Positions 8,779-18,652 are shown, numbered from the stretch's first letter. The stretch is 64,000 bases of DNA from Nostoc desertorum CM1-VF14 (GCA_019359245.1 JAHHHR010000032.1:1-64000); one strand, 5' to 3'. The notes: a model not told the origin generated them from the sequence alone. A program made the numbers and translations.

Positions 8779-10122
8779 TCATTCGATATAACCCGTGTGT
8801 TTCATAAAACGTTCAGTCGAATTCTGCGATCGCTCCAACGCCTCATCGACTGAAAGGCGATTGGTCAGCGCTGCTGCCATAGTTTGCCCAACCGAAGAAC
8901 CGATCGCCTGAAATTCCGGAATATCCACATATTGAATACCCTTGTAAGGAGTTGGTTGTGCAGCTGGACGGCTAATATCGGCAGATTGGATCGACCTCAG
9001 CACAATTGAAGCAAAGGGTGCAGCTTTTTGATAGTTGGGATTGTTATAGGTAGAAGTCCGCGTACCTGGTGGTACACTAACCCAACCACTTTGGTTAGCA
9101 ACTAATTGAATATATTCTTTAGAGGTTGCCCAAGCAACAAACTTTTGAGCAGCTTCGGGAGATTTTGAGGTTTTTGGAACCGCTAATGCCCAAGCCCAGA
9201 GCCAATTCGAGCCGTTTGGATATCTCTCAATCGGCGCACGGGCAAAGCCAACTTTGTTATAAACTTGAGATTCTTTCGGGTTGGATAATAGCCCTGCGGC
9301 AACGGTTGCGTCTACCCACATCCCGCACTTACCCGTCGAGAATAGCGCCAGATTCTCATTGAATCCGTTGGAACTCGCACCCGGTGGCCCATATTTCTTG
9401 AGCAAATCGACATAGAAGGCGATCGCTTCTTTCCATGCTGGAGTATTTATGGTGGGTTGCCACTTCATATCAAACCACTGTCCGCCAAAGGTGTTGACCA
9501 ATGTGGACACAAATCCCATGTTTTCGCCCCAGCCTGGTTTTCCGCGCAGACAAACACCGTAAACTCCATGCGTTGGATCGTGAACCTTGCTCGCCCATTC
9601 CCTGAGTTGGGGATAGGTTGGCTGTTCGGGAACCGTAATCCCTGCTTTTTCAAACAAGTCTTTTCGGTAATACAGCATGGAACTCTCCCCATAGAACGGC
9701 ACAGCATAAAGTTTGCCGTTGTTGGAAAGCCCTTCTCGGATGGGTTTTATCAGGTCGTTCACGTCGTAACTTGCGGGTAGATCCAATGGTTTTAACCAAT
9801 CCCGTCTCGCCCAAATCGGCGTTTCATAGGAACCGATTGTCAAAACATCGAATTGTCCGCCCTGGCTAGCAACGTCTGTAGTGGTGCGTTGGCGCAACAC
9901 GTTTTCTTCCAGAACAACCCACCTCAGTTGAATATTTGGATTGGCTTGTTCAAAGTTGCGGGAAAGCCCTTGCATAACCACCATGTCGCCGTTATTGACA
10001 GTAGCGATCGTCAGTCTGGTTTTCCCTGCTGCTTGCGAACCCGCACAGGCATGTAGCAGTTGTGCGAGCATCACTCCAACAACGAATGCAACCAAGATTT
10101 TAGCGAAGCGAGGCATACGCAT
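8779..10122 (-). CDS. smoE: Polyol-binding lipoprotein of ABC transporter
   Basis: 447 residues. An N-terminal signal segment ends in LLHAC, a lipobox with Cys 26, so the protein should be lipid-anchored outside the cytoplasmic membrane. The mature start TIATVNNGDM and the segment WVVLEENVLRQR, then GGQFDVLTIG and PFYGESSM, strongly recall the SmoE/MtlE sorbitol-mannitol binding proteins. It would capture the polyol and hand it to the permease pair. GGAG lies eight bases before the ATG. It heads the leftward operon and is divergent from the SDR gene at 10274 across a 151-bp control region. Confidence 0.92.
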   Translation of the reverse strand: MRMPRFAKILVAFVVGVMLAQLLHACAGSQAAGKTRLTIATVNNGDMVVMQGLSRNFEQANPNIQLRWVVLEENVLRQRTTTDVASQGGQFDVLTIGSYETPIWARRDWLKPLDLPASYDVNDLIKPIREGLSNNGKLYAVPFYGESSMLYYRKDLFEKAGITVPEQPTYPQLREWASKVHDPTHGVYGVCLRGKPGWGENMGFVSTLVNTFGGQWFDMKWQPTINTPAWKEAIAFYVDLLKKYGPPGASSNGFNENLALFSTGKCGMWVDATVAAGLLSNPKESQVYNKVGFARAPIERYPNGSNWLWAWALAVPKTSKSPEAAQKFVAWATSKEYIQLVANQSGWVSVPPGTRTSTYNNPNYQKAAPFASIVLRSIQSADISRPAAQPTPYKGIQYVDIPEFQAIGSSVGQTMAAALTNRLSVDEALERSQNSTERFMKHTGYIE

Positions 10123-10142
10123 CGCACAGCTCCTTTAGTATC

Positions 10143-10195
10143 AAAATCATATAAAAAAATGATTTTATGCTCTACTATTGGGCAAAGGCCCAATA
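10143..10195. promoter_or_regulatory. Two dyad-symmetric sites between divergent polyol genes (candidate operators)
   Basis: In the 151-bp divergent gap, AAAATCAT (10143-10150) is mirrored by ATGATTTT (10159-10166), and TATTGGGC (10176-10183) by GCCCAATA (10188-10195). Both dyads sit just upstream of the binding-protein start and could be bound by a dimeric or tetrameric regulator, the SorC-family product of 11350-12324 being the obvious candidate. Position and symmetry are seen directly; the assignment as operators is inference. Confidence 0.45.
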
Positions 10196-10273
10196 ATTGA
10201 ATCATACTAGCTGATCTTAAATACTGGACACTTAAACACTATTTGCAACATATATTCACAAGGAGTTGAAGAT

Positions 10274-11077
10274 ATGACAGCTAAAGCAAGCTATGACTTT
10301 GCTGGCAAGACGATTTTGATTACGGGGGGTGCTGGTGATATTGGTCGAGCTACCGCACAGCGTTTTGCCGCAGATGGTGCAGGTGTAGTACTCCTAGATT
10401 TAAACGAAGCGAAGATGGCAGAGGTTACTCATGAATTGGAAGTTTATAAAATTCCAGTTCTTAGCTTTCGCTGCAACGTCACCGCTTCTGAGGATGTTGC
10501 TCAAGCTTTTTCTGCTGCTGTAGAGCAATTTGGGCGAATCGACTATGTTTTTAATAATGCGGGTTATCAAGGAGTATTTGCCAAAACTGACGAGTATCCT
10601 GAGGAAGATTTTCAAAAGGTGATTGACATAAATGTTGTCGGAGTTTTCCACATCCTTAAGGCGGCGGCACAACACTTACGCAAATCGGGTGGAGGAGCGA
10701 TCGTTAATATGGCAAGCTATGCAGGAGTGGTTGGTCCTCCAAATATGATCGCTTACTCAGCCTCGAAGTTTGCCGTAATTGGCATAACTCAAACAGCAGC
10801 GAAAGACTTGGCTCCTTACCACATTCGGGTGAATGCGCTCTCGCCTGCGCTGATTGGCCCTGGTATGATGTGGACGCGGCAGACCGAATTGCAGGCAGGT
10901 GTAGGGTCACAGTACTTTGATGCTGATCCTAAAGTAGTAGAGCAGCAAATGATTAATTCAGTACCAATGCGGCGTTTGGGGAGCCTTGAAGAAGTTGCCA
11001 ACAGTGTGGCATTTCTCATGAGTGATGAAGCAAGCTACATTACGGGCTTTAATTTGGAGCTTACTGGCGGGCAATAG
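10274..11077 (+). CDS. SDR-family polyol/sugar dehydrogenase
   Basis: 267 residues, classical short-chain dehydrogenase. The cofactor loop is TGGAGDIG (Gly-rich), NNAG is present, and the catalytic Ser lies in VNMAS with Tyr-x3-Lys as YSASK. An Asp ending the second beta strand (LLDLNEAK) suggests NAD rather than NADP. AAGGAG precedes the ATG at good spacing. Divergent from the transporter operon and upstream of the regulator, it is likely the sorbitol/arabitol-type oxidoreductase of the cassette, in the place taken by smoS in alphaproteobacteria. The sequence does not look particularly close to SmoS, so the substrate is left open. Confidence 0.85.
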   Translation: MTAKASYDFAGKTILITGGAGDIGRATAQRFAADGAGVVLLDLNEAKMAEVTHELEVYKIPVLSFRCNVTASEDVAQAFSAAVEQFGRIDYVFNNAGYQGVFAKTDEYPEEDFQKVIDINVVGVFHILKAAAQHLRKSGGGAIVNMASYAGVVGPPNMIAYSASKFAVIGITQTAAKDLAPYHIRVNALSPALIGPGMMWTRQTELQAGVGSQYFDADPKVVEQQMINSVPMRRLGSLEEVANSVAFLMSDEASYITGFNLELTGGQ

Positions 11078-11349
11078 GGGGAGCAGGGGGAGAAGAAGGA
11101 ATTGGGTAATTTAATTTTTGGAGTTTCATAGAGAAAAGGGGATTGCTAAGTCAGTAATTTGGTAATATTGTCAGCCTCCAGGATTATTACTGCAATGTTT
11201 TGCTGCGCTTGAGTTTATTTCAGACCACTTTTATTAACTTAGAATGTGATAACGTATACACATATTTTTGAGCAAAAACTGTATCCTTGAGCAGATATTC
11301 AAATAACTTATCTACTCTTTGGGGGATGCATACTTTCTATAGGTGCAAT

Positions 11350-12324
11350 ATGAAAGAACCCTTCTTAGAGCGTGGCTTGTCCCTTCGGACTCGCAAGTTA
11401 GACCAGGCAGCTCACGCAGCTTGGCTCTACTACATTGCTGGAAACACACAAGAAGAGATTGCCGCAAAGTTGAACGTGTCCCGGCAGGCGGCACAGCGTT
11501 TGGTCGCACTAGCGGTGAGTGAAAAACTGATCAAATTCCGGCTCGATCATCCCCTGAGTGAGTGTATTGCTCTAGCTGAATCACTCAGAGACAAATTTGA
11601 ACTATCGCTTTGTGAAGTGGTTCCAAGTGATGCAGGGAGCGGCGATAGCTTCAACGGAATTGGCGTATGTGCTGCCACTCACTTAGAGGCGTACCTTGTT
11701 GCTAAAACTCCAACAATTTTGGCTTTTTCCACCGGTCGGACTTTGCGATCGATGGTGGATCAAATCCCATCCATGAATCAACCTCAGCATAAGATTGTCT
11801 CAATAGTTGGAAATATGTCTCAATATGGCCGTGCAGGTCGTTATGAAGTGGTGATGCATTTGTCCGATCGCGTTGGTTCCCAAGTATATCCAGTTCCTAC
11901 TCCAGTCGTAGCGACCAGTATTGAAGAACGAGAACTCTTGCAGACTCAGCGATCGTTTATCACCGTGAAAACCCTTGCGGAGCAAGCCAAAGCAACCTTT
12001 GTTGGTATTAGCCAAATTGGCTGGGATGCACCGTTACACCAAGACGGATTCATTAATGACGATGAAGTGACCCAATTAATTGAACTGGGGGCAGTTGGGG
12101 AAATTGCAGGATGGGCATACGATCGCCAAGGAGTCTTGATTCAGGGTGCAACTAATAGCCGAGTTGCCGGTGTCCCGCTCGAACAAACTGCTCAACGGCT
12201 AATTATCGGTATTGCAGGAGGTGTGAAAAAAGTAGAGTCAATTTTGGCGGCTCTGCATGGCAAGCTGATCACAGGACTGATCACTGATGAAGTTGTCGCC
12301 CAAGCGATTCTTGACAAAAGCTGA
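11350..12324 (+). CDS. smoC: SorC-family transcriptional regulator of polyol genes
   Basis: About 324 residues. An N-terminal helix-turn-helix (YYIAGNTQEEIAAKLNVSRQAAQRLV) is followed by a sugar-binding domain typical of SorC/DeoR-type regulators, with FSTGRTL and the closing IGIAGG segment near a bound sugar phosphate. Longer starts exist at TTG 11287 and ATG 11326, but ATG 11350 has AGG seven bases upstream and leaves the normal short N-terminal arm. It follows the SDR gene after 272 bp and probably senses a phosphorylated pathway intermediate to control the divergent transporter operon. Confidence 0.85.
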   Translation: MKEPFLERGLSLRTRKLDQAAHAAWLYYIAGNTQEEIAAKLNVSRQAAQRLVALAVSEKLIKFRLDHPLSECIALAESLRDKFELSLCEVVPSDAGSGDSFNGIGVCAATHLEAYLVAKTPTILAFSTGRTLRSMVDQIPSMNQPQHKIVSIVGNMSQYGRAGRYEVVMHLSDRVGSQVYPVPTPVVATSIEERELLQTQRSFITVKTLAEQAKATFVGISQIGWDAPLHQDGFINDDEVTQLIELGAVGEIAGWAYDRQGVLIQGATNSRVAGVPLEQTAQRLIIGIAGGVKKVESILAALHGKLITGLITDEVVAQAILDKS

Positions 12325-12346
12325 TTTTTCACACCTGCTGTTATGG

Positions 12347-13078
12347 TCATTTCAATAGCTCAATCAGATCGTGCATTCGCTCAATAACTTGCTCGGCACC
12401 AGCTGACTGAAGAGCTTCTGCACGGGTTTTTCGTTCATCCTCGCTTACATGAGTTCCCCCTACATAACCGATAATCCGCCCAATTCCAGCAGCAACGGCA
12501 GCCTTTACCCCACTGATAGAATCTTCGATTGCCACGCAATCCGAAACTTCAGCTTCCAGACACTTCACTGCGTGTAGATAGATGTCAGGGAGCGGCTTGG
12601 GTCGCGCAACAGGGAGAGAGTCGTGGGCGCTAAATATCTGCTCACTTGGGAAATAATCGGTCAGGGCAGCAGAAGTAAGGCAAGCATTCAGCCTTTGAAA
12701 ACTGCTGTTACTTACTAATGCATATTCAAATCCGTCGTCGCGCAAGTAAGAAAGAACTTCAGGCGTTCCTTCAGTTGCCTTGGCCTCTATACTAAGCCGT
12801 TCAATCGCTCTCTTTTCTTCCTCAGCCACTAGCCTATCAATATCTTCCTCATTAAGAGTAGCTAATGAGTCTGGATATATCTTCTTGAGTATTTCCCTGT
12901 AAGGTTTCCCTGCAAAGCTTTTAACAAAGTCCTCAAGCTCATAGTGTTGAGCGCCAGCGAACTCACCAGCCACTTCATTTGTCAATCTCCAAGCGCTCTC
13001 AAGTGCGATGGTTTCACTATCAACGACAGTTCCATCATGATCGAAAAGTATCACTTTATCATGCTGAAGCGGTTTCAT
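12347..13078 (-). CDS. HAD-superfamily sugar phosphatase / beta-phosphoglucomutase-like
   Basis: 243 residues. HAD motif I is FDHDGTVVDSE, motif II is in LVSNSS, motif III Lys is in RPKPLPDIY, and motif IV is VAIEDSISGVKAA. The cap after motif I places it in the beta-phosphoglucomutase-like subfamily. It overlaps the end of the upstream dehydrogenase gene by 20 bp, with GGAGG shortly before its ATG, so the two are translationally coupled. Similar HAD genes accompany sorbitol/mannitol clusters in rhizobia. A role in dephosphorylating a polyol or sugar phosphate is plausible; the substrate is unknown. Confidence 0.82.
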   Translation of the reverse strand: MKPLQHDKVILFDHDGTVVDSETIALESAWRLTNEVAGEFAGAQHYELEDFVKSFAGKPYREILKKIYPDSLATLNEEDIDRLVAEEEKRAIERLSIEAKATEGTPEVLSYLRDDGFEYALVSNSSFQRLNACLTSAALTDYFPSEQIFSAHDSLPVARPKPLPDIYLHAVKCLEAEVSDCVAIEDSISGVKAAVAAGIGRIIGYVGGTHVSEDERKTRAEALQSAGAEQVIERMHDLIELLK

Positions 13079-14561
13079 TTAAAAGACCTCCCTCACTATA
13101 ATTCTTAAGCGTAGCTAATAGTCCGTGGGTCTGGATATCTCGTAAAGCTTGGTGGCATTCATTATCTACGACCTCTGTCTGTTCGCAATTCTCCAATCCC
13201 AGAATGCCGCCGATCGCTGCGCCTTCTTGAATCGCTGTAATTGCACTTTGGGTATCTTTGGCATGATAGGGCTGACCAGACTCGCTCGCCCCCTCTCGGA
13301 CTGCAAGAAGCCACGCCGCAACCGGAAGTATAATCCGCTTCATGCTGACCTTTCGGCTATAAGCATCCTGAAGTATGGGAAATATATACTTGCCTACTTT
13401 CCTACAGGTTTCTGAAGAGATTCTCTCAGTAGTATCGGGAAGATCCTCGTTACTCAGCCTTAGTAACACCTGCTGCATATATTGTTCGCACATCTGACGA
13501 GGCACGGGTGTTGCTGCTGCGATATCGTCCATCAGAAGCCGGGTAAATAAATGGAATTCCGGTTGCCTGATCGCCTCATGCATATACTGTATACCTGCTC
13601 TGACAGCTAAACAGGCTACGAAGGAGTGGACTGCATTCAAGAATCTCGACTTCATATATAGAAAGGGAGTGATGTCGCTAGTCATAATCACCCCGGCATC
13701 TTCCCACTTGGGCCGATCGCCTGTGAAGTTGTCTTCCACGACAAACTGCCAAAATGGTTCGGTTACAATGGGGGCGCGATCGCGAACCTGCAACAATCGG
13801 TTGGGATAGTTATAGTCAGATTCTTGCTCTTGAGGCACAATCCTGTCTACAACCGTATTCGGAAAGGTCGCGTTATCCCTAATGTATTCTGCAAGAGTCG
13901 GATCAATCAAATCAGCATAAGCTAGCACTGCTTTTCGCAGGATCTCCCCGTTTCTTGGGAGGTTGTCACAAGAAAGGGTGGTGAAGGGAGTCATTTTGCG
14001 ATCGCGTCGTCGGCGCAGCGCCTCTACTATAAAACCAATTGCAGTGGTTGGAGTACAAGGATTTTGCAGATCGTGCGCGATGTCTTCATTCGCTGTATCC
14101 AGATTAAAACTCTTGTCTAGATGATAGCCTCCTTGAGTAATTGTCAGAGTCACCAGATGCACAGAGGGAGATGCCATCTTTTCAAGTACATAGTCGCACT
14201 TGTCTCTACCATTAACGATTTCCCTGATAGAACCTATAACTTCCGCTTCTTCACGATTTTTAGTGCAACTAGAGTGTTTGGTCAAAGTGTAAAGGAACCT
14301 CTGCGGTTTCAACTTCGTAATGGTGTGTTGGCTCTTAAGGCTAACCCCACAAATTCCCCATCTCTGCTCTTGGGGCTGCTTTTGTGCAAGATAGTTATGT
14401 ATTATGTAAGCGAGGTGGCCTCTAAAGAAACGACCCGGGCCGAAATGGATGATACCTGTATTAAGCACCCTCCTATCGTAAAGAGACTGTTCCTTCCACA
14501 AGCCAGTTATAGTACCGAGGTCAGAACTTGAAACACTGGGCGGTCTGAGTAAGTTAACCAT
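13059..14561 (-). CDS. Second mannitol-dehydrogenase-family protein
   Basis: 500 residues, paralogous to the 4043-5545 protein. It keeps the K-x4-N-x2-H signature (KSRFLNAVH) and the VVDRIVPQ segment. The N-terminal cofactor region reads HFGPGRFFRGH instead of HIGVGGFHRSH, so the glycine pattern and the first His differ. That suggests another substrate or cofactor preference among polyols and hexuronates. It is expressed leftward with the HAD gene, towards the convergent regulator. Family is sure; reaction is not. Confidence 0.85.
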   Translation of the reverse strand: MVNLLRPPSVSSSDLGTITGLWKEQSLYDRRVLNTGIIHFGPGRFFRGHLAYIIHNYLAQKQPQEQRWGICGVSLKSQHTITKLKPQRFLYTLTKHSSCTKNREEAEVIGSIREIVNGRDKCDYVLEKMASPSVHLVTLTITQGGYHLDKSFNLDTANEDIAHDLQNPCTPTTAIGFIVEALRRRRDRKMTPFTTLSCDNLPRNGEILRKAVLAYADLIDPTLAEYIRDNATFPNTVVDRIVPQEQESDYNYPNRLLQVRDRAPIVTEPFWQFVVEDNFTGDRPKWEDAGVIMTSDITPFLYMKSRFLNAVHSFVACLAVRAGIQYMHEAIRQPEFHLFTRLLMDDIAAATPVPRQMCEQYMQQVLLRLSNEDLPDTTERISSETCRKVGKYIFPILQDAYSRKVSMKRIILPVAAWLLAVREGASESGQPYHAKDTQSAITAIQEGAAIGGILGLENCEQTEVVDNECHQALRDIQTHGLLATLKNYSEGGLLNETASA

Positions 14562-16701
14562 TAGATTTCTTAATTAAATAAGTGGATAATCAGGTCAAAA
14601 GAGTAGGTCAGTCTGGGTATAGCCAATGACCTACAAGCGGTACAAATATCTCAAAATGCGAAAATTTTAGGCATACTTTACCAATGCCATCCACAAGAAA
14701 ACGTTTAGCCAGAGGGTAAGTGTGGTGTGACAGATAGAACAGAAAAAGAAGAAATCAGGTCAACATAAGTAAGTATCAAATATCAAGTAGGGAAGCATAG
14801 TTATTTACTCCTTAAAAATTTTAAGCAAAAGACAATTTTTAATAACCGGAGGAAGCTAGTTGTTGCTCGTATCTATTCTTGAGGCAAAAATCATAGCCGG
14901 AACATTCTTCTCAGTTTCTGTTTTTTCTTTTTATTTCACTTAGGTTAACAATTCTCCTAAAAAAAATTCTATATTTCAATCATGTTTAAATAGTAGCTAA
15001 CCTTGATACTGTAATCCCCTGCCTATAGGTTTAAAGTGCAAGCAACCTTAAGGTTGACTCTTATGCTAAATATTTATGTCTACTGGATCACAATAGTTAT
15101 TTATTTCCATAGGGATTATATTAATCTCACTGATATGGGGTTAAGGTTTCAGCTTTGTATAATCTGTATATTTGCATAAGTTAACTGTAAAAGCTTCAGC
15201 AATAATCGCTTATTGTTGAAGCTTTTACACAATTAATTTTTGCAGCTATGGCTTCATGAGTTATCTGACTTTTCCCGTCATCTCCTTGATTGAGTGATGT
15301 CTACGACGGGCTGCGCCTATGCTTACCTTTAAGCCCTATTCTCGCGTGATTTATTATCACTAATATTAAATTCTTGAGAAGAAATTATAGCCTGAAACCT
15401 TTGCAATTTCTTTGTTTCATGACTTAACGGGGAAAGTCAGGTACTATAGAACCTTAATTTTTAATAATTAGGTTATAGTTTAGCGTTGGCGAGGCTTTTC
15501 TTTGTGCTTTAGAAAACGATACAACCTTAACATCACTCAATATTGACATATTTATTGTTGTTCATCCGTCCGGTTCCGTACATTAAGCGTATAAGCGCAA
15601 TACTTTTATCAAAGCCCAAGATTACTTTGCCTTTGGCTTGAGGAGATGAATTTTTCGCCTGCCTCTTGGGGAGCAAAGTTAAAGAGAGATTATAATAGCC
15701 AGGCTCACCCGGAGCGCTGAACCACTTGTTGAAGATATCTGGTTACAAGCTCAGGGGAGCGTTTGCAGAGCGTCTGGTTAGCGCAGCCTAAAAAGAGAAA
15801 AGACGTTTTTACGTGCGATGTAATCGCCATAGTGTGCAACTTGGTTTGCATGAAAGGTACATGGGAATAGCCTGTGTAGATAACTTTCAAGCAAGGGGGT
15901 TGCTCTGCGCTGGCTAATAGGCAACATCTACCAAGCGTAAGCGTTTGACAACTCTTGGCTCAATGCGATCGCTAACCTAACCATCGCGCTCAAATCTCCC
16001 CTTTACGATTTACGATTGAGCAATACTTAAAGGATATGAAGATAGCTCCTACCGTTTTTCTAGTTTATCTACAGACTATGTATGACACCGTACCGACACT
16101 CTACATTAAGCGAGTGTAAACTTAAAATCATGGTACATTAATCTGACATTCAAAGCAGAAACTGAACGTCTCTACTTAATTAACCCTCCTAATTGTGATT
16201 AAAGAAGTAGTTTATCTATATAAACTTTTACATAATGGTAAGTAAATTAGTATAGTTTTGGTTCAGGCAAGATAAATAGCCAAGAAAAAGTTAAGTAGGT
16301 TGGCGTAAATAATTATTGTTGCAATAAGGCAGGGGGCAGGGGGAGAAAGAGTTTGAGCCTTATTTACTTTTGTTTACATAGCTTGGTTTTATTGCACCGA
16401 CTTACTTAAGATTTATATTTGATTATTAGATATAGCCCTTACCGACGTGCTGAGGTGCGTTTTCAAAGCGAGTAACCTTGATAAAAGAGATTTGAGTGTA
16501 CTTAAATCTGTTAAGGAAACGCTACAACCGTTATAAGAAAATTCTATGTTTAAAATTTTCCAAATCTTTGATATCTATAAAACTTAGTTTAGTTAAACAT
16601 ACATAATACTTTGAGCCAGCTTTTTAAAGCGCAACTTTCTGAAGGCAGTCTAACTGTAAATTTTCTAATTTAGAAGCCCCAACTACAAAACTACAATTAA
16701 T
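14562..16701. other. Long A+T-rich non-coding region
   Basis: No gene with family-like sequence was found on either strand over 2.1 kb. Short open frames here (for example 15705-15890 minus) lack ribosome-binding sites and any recognisable motif. The region contains the upstream control area of the 13059-14561 gene and a strong hairpin near 15187-15228. Its fragmentary character suggests decayed sequence. Confidence 0.5.
15187..15228. repeat. Long perfect-type hairpin
   Basis: GTAAAAGCTTCAGCAATAA (15187-15205) pairs with its near-exact inverse at 15210-15228 around a four-base loop, with one G-T pair. No U-run of terminator type follows on the plus strand. There is no adjacent gene to terminate, so it may be a repeat remnant or an RNA element. 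Confidence 0.5.
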
Positions 16702-16899
16702 ATGCTAGTAATTTATAATGACGAGCATCTTGAAACAAATAAAATTAAGCTACAGCAAAAAGCGCTGACATTATACAGACAGCTTAAAACTTTAAAAAAA
16801 TCTGAGTTAACCCTCGAAGAAGAACTATTGATTGAAAACTTTGATACTGCATTACGTTTGTGGCATTCACCTCCTTTGAGCAGTTGCGGATACCTGTAG
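16702..16899 (+). CDS. Small hypothetical protein (65 aa)
   Basis: Starts at ATG with no clear ribosome-binding site. The first 50 residues are amphipathic and charged (Lys/Glu/Leu-rich, LYRQLKTLKKSELTLEEELL), consistent with a helical protein, and the tail is PPLSSCGYL. It stands between two long non-coding stretches. I recognise no family. The charged helical composition is protein-like, but a chance frame remains possible. Confidence 0.35.
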   Translation: MLVIYNDEHLETNKIKLQQKALTLYRQLKTLKKSELTLEEELLIENFDTALRLWHSPPLSSCGYL

Positions 16900-17387
16900 T
16901 AGATGACAATGCTTAGACTGACCAAGCCCCTTCTTTGCGATGCCCTAAGTATACCTGGGTAATCGCACTTCACTGCTCTAAAGGTTCTTTGTGCAAAAGT
17001 ATAGTTGGTATCTGGTTGCCTGATAGCACAGTCAAATCTCTATCGATTGAAGGGACAGTTAAGTTACAAGAATTTCCTGATTAGTACGAATTCCTTAACT
17101 ATGCTGCTAGTGTTCGATGAAAAGGGTGTAGAGAACCCATAGTTAAAAGCAAGGGTTTCAAACAAAGACGTTGTATTTCTTAGACTACGTATCTCGAAAC
17201 ACATTTTCTTCTTTTCTCCATATTTAAGAATAGTTGCTCTGTACCTGTTGGATGCGGCAGAGCGCTCTTTCTTTCCCTACACCCCAAACCCTGTTTTCGG
17301 TGAATTATTAGGTTTTTCATGCCTCCCGAGTTTTACAGCTGGGTTATTCACATCAGTACAGAGCAAACTTTTATTAGGAACAGCCGT
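16900..17387. other. Non-coding gap, possibly with gene debris
   Basis: No complete gene. One frame at about 16988-17083 reads as a plausible protein tail (ending VKLQEFPD and a stop) without a start or recognised family, suggesting a decayed coding sequence. Nothing else stands out. Confidence 0.35.
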
Positions 17388-17858
17388 ATGACTAACCTGA
17401 TCCAAAACTTAGAATTTTGCTGGTATGTTTCGCCACCTTGGGGTAAAAATGTCCCGCCGTTACTGGTCAGTCTGCTGGAGCGAGTGTACGTGAAGTTTGC
17501 CAAAGCATTCGGTTACTGCGCTGGCGTGGAATGGTCGCAACACGGCTGGAAATATGAAATTGTTCTCGGCAATGATAAGATTACTGTTTTAGGAAACGAA
17601 ATCATTCCTACAGGCGACTTACAACAGATCATCAAAGAAAAGCCCGTTTTCCTACTGGGCGAATTGGTTGAGTTTCGGTTTCATGGCAATGGGTCACCAC
17701 TTCGGATTGTCCAAGGCATTCAACTGATTAATGATGCATGGTTCTACAGCATCGAATGGATGTCCCCTAGAATATCGGAAAAAGGTGACGAGGTTTTCAC
17801 CTCAGCAGATTCGATCGCGCGGGTGACTGACTATGATTTGCAACGGGTACGATTATGA
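17388..17858 (+). CDS. Hypothetical protein, possibly DUF1392 family
   Basis: 156 residues from ATG 17388; a longer frame from 17319 adds 23 unconvincing residues. The start MTNLIQNLEFCWYVSPPWG, with CWY and SPPWG followed by IPP-like VPP, recalls the DUF1392 proteins of about 150 residues known mainly from Anabaena and Nostoc. No membrane segment or catalytic motif is visible; Trp and aromatic residues are frequent. A remnant of a hybrid kinase follows in the same frame after the stop. Function unknown. Confidence 0.6.
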   Translation: MTNLIQNLEFCWYVSPPWGKNVPPLLVSLLERVYVKFAKAFGYCAGVEWSQHGWKYEIVLGNDKITVLGNEIIPTGDLQQIIKEKPVFLLGELVEFRFHGNGSPLRIVQGIQLINDAWFYSIEWMSPRISEKGDEVFTSADSIARVTDYDLQRVRL

Positions 17859-18239
17859 CAATCTACACCTCACACTAACGTCGCTCTCATCCGAGAGGTA
17901 CTTGTTAAAGTAGACAGTTCTGGAGAAGGGCAGGGAGCCACCTTTGGCGTCAACTTCCCCTTGATGAAAGTGCAAGGAGAAAGTCATCTTGCACAAGGTA
18001 GCTCCTCATCCAATACTTTTAACTCCTTACGTTTGACAGGAATACGGGTACTAATCGTTGATGATGATGCAGATATCCATGATTTTTTTAGCTTCGTCCT
18101 TGAACAAGCGGGAGCAGAGGTTAGTGTTGCGACATCAGCAATAGAAGTGCTGCAAGCACTGGAGCAATCACCAGCAGATATTTTGTTGAGTGACATTGGG
18201 ATGCCACAGATGAACCACACGCAAAAGCCTTATAGATAA
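17859..18239 (+). pseudogene. Remnant of a hybrid sensor histidine kinase (ATPase end plus truncated receiver)
   Basis: The frame resumes after the preceding stop with SSGEGQGATFGVNFPL, the G2-box end of a histidine-kinase ATPase domain. A linker and a receiver domain follow: VLIVDDD, then DILLSDIGMPQM with the phospho-acceptor Asp. Just after the beta-3 Asp loop the homology stops and the frame ends HTQKPYR. The kinase core upstream and the second half of the receiver are missing. I call this the broken 3' part of a multi-sensor hybrid kinase gene. No ribosome-binding site or credible start remains. Confidence 0.72.
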
Positions 18240-18652
18240 TCGATTTGCGCTTATCAAGCGTGCCATAACCAAATAGGAATCCTAATAGTTTCTAGCTGAT
18301 TACTCAACATGGGAAATGAAAAACGCAGATATTACAGTGTAGCCAACAAAAAAAATCACAGTGAATAACATAAAAAACTCCTTTTTTAGTCAAGGATTAA
18401 ATAACATTTACTTACTTTTAATCTATAGCTAATGCTAAATGCAAACATCTATTAAAAAGACTAGTCTATTAAATGTCTAGAGGATGACTTGGCTTAACAA
18501 AATTATGTTTTATAATCAAGATGAAGTATATCTCAAGAATTGCAATAATTCTCAGGTAAAAAACCACTAGCAGGTAAGTAAAGTTATTTGGGTCTGAGCA
18601 GATATACTCATTTAAATACAGGTAAAAAAGTATGCTGCCTAAATCACCTTAA

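Noticed and set aside
15705..15890. 61-codon minus-strand frame
   Set aside because: No start signal or recognisable motif in a decayed region.
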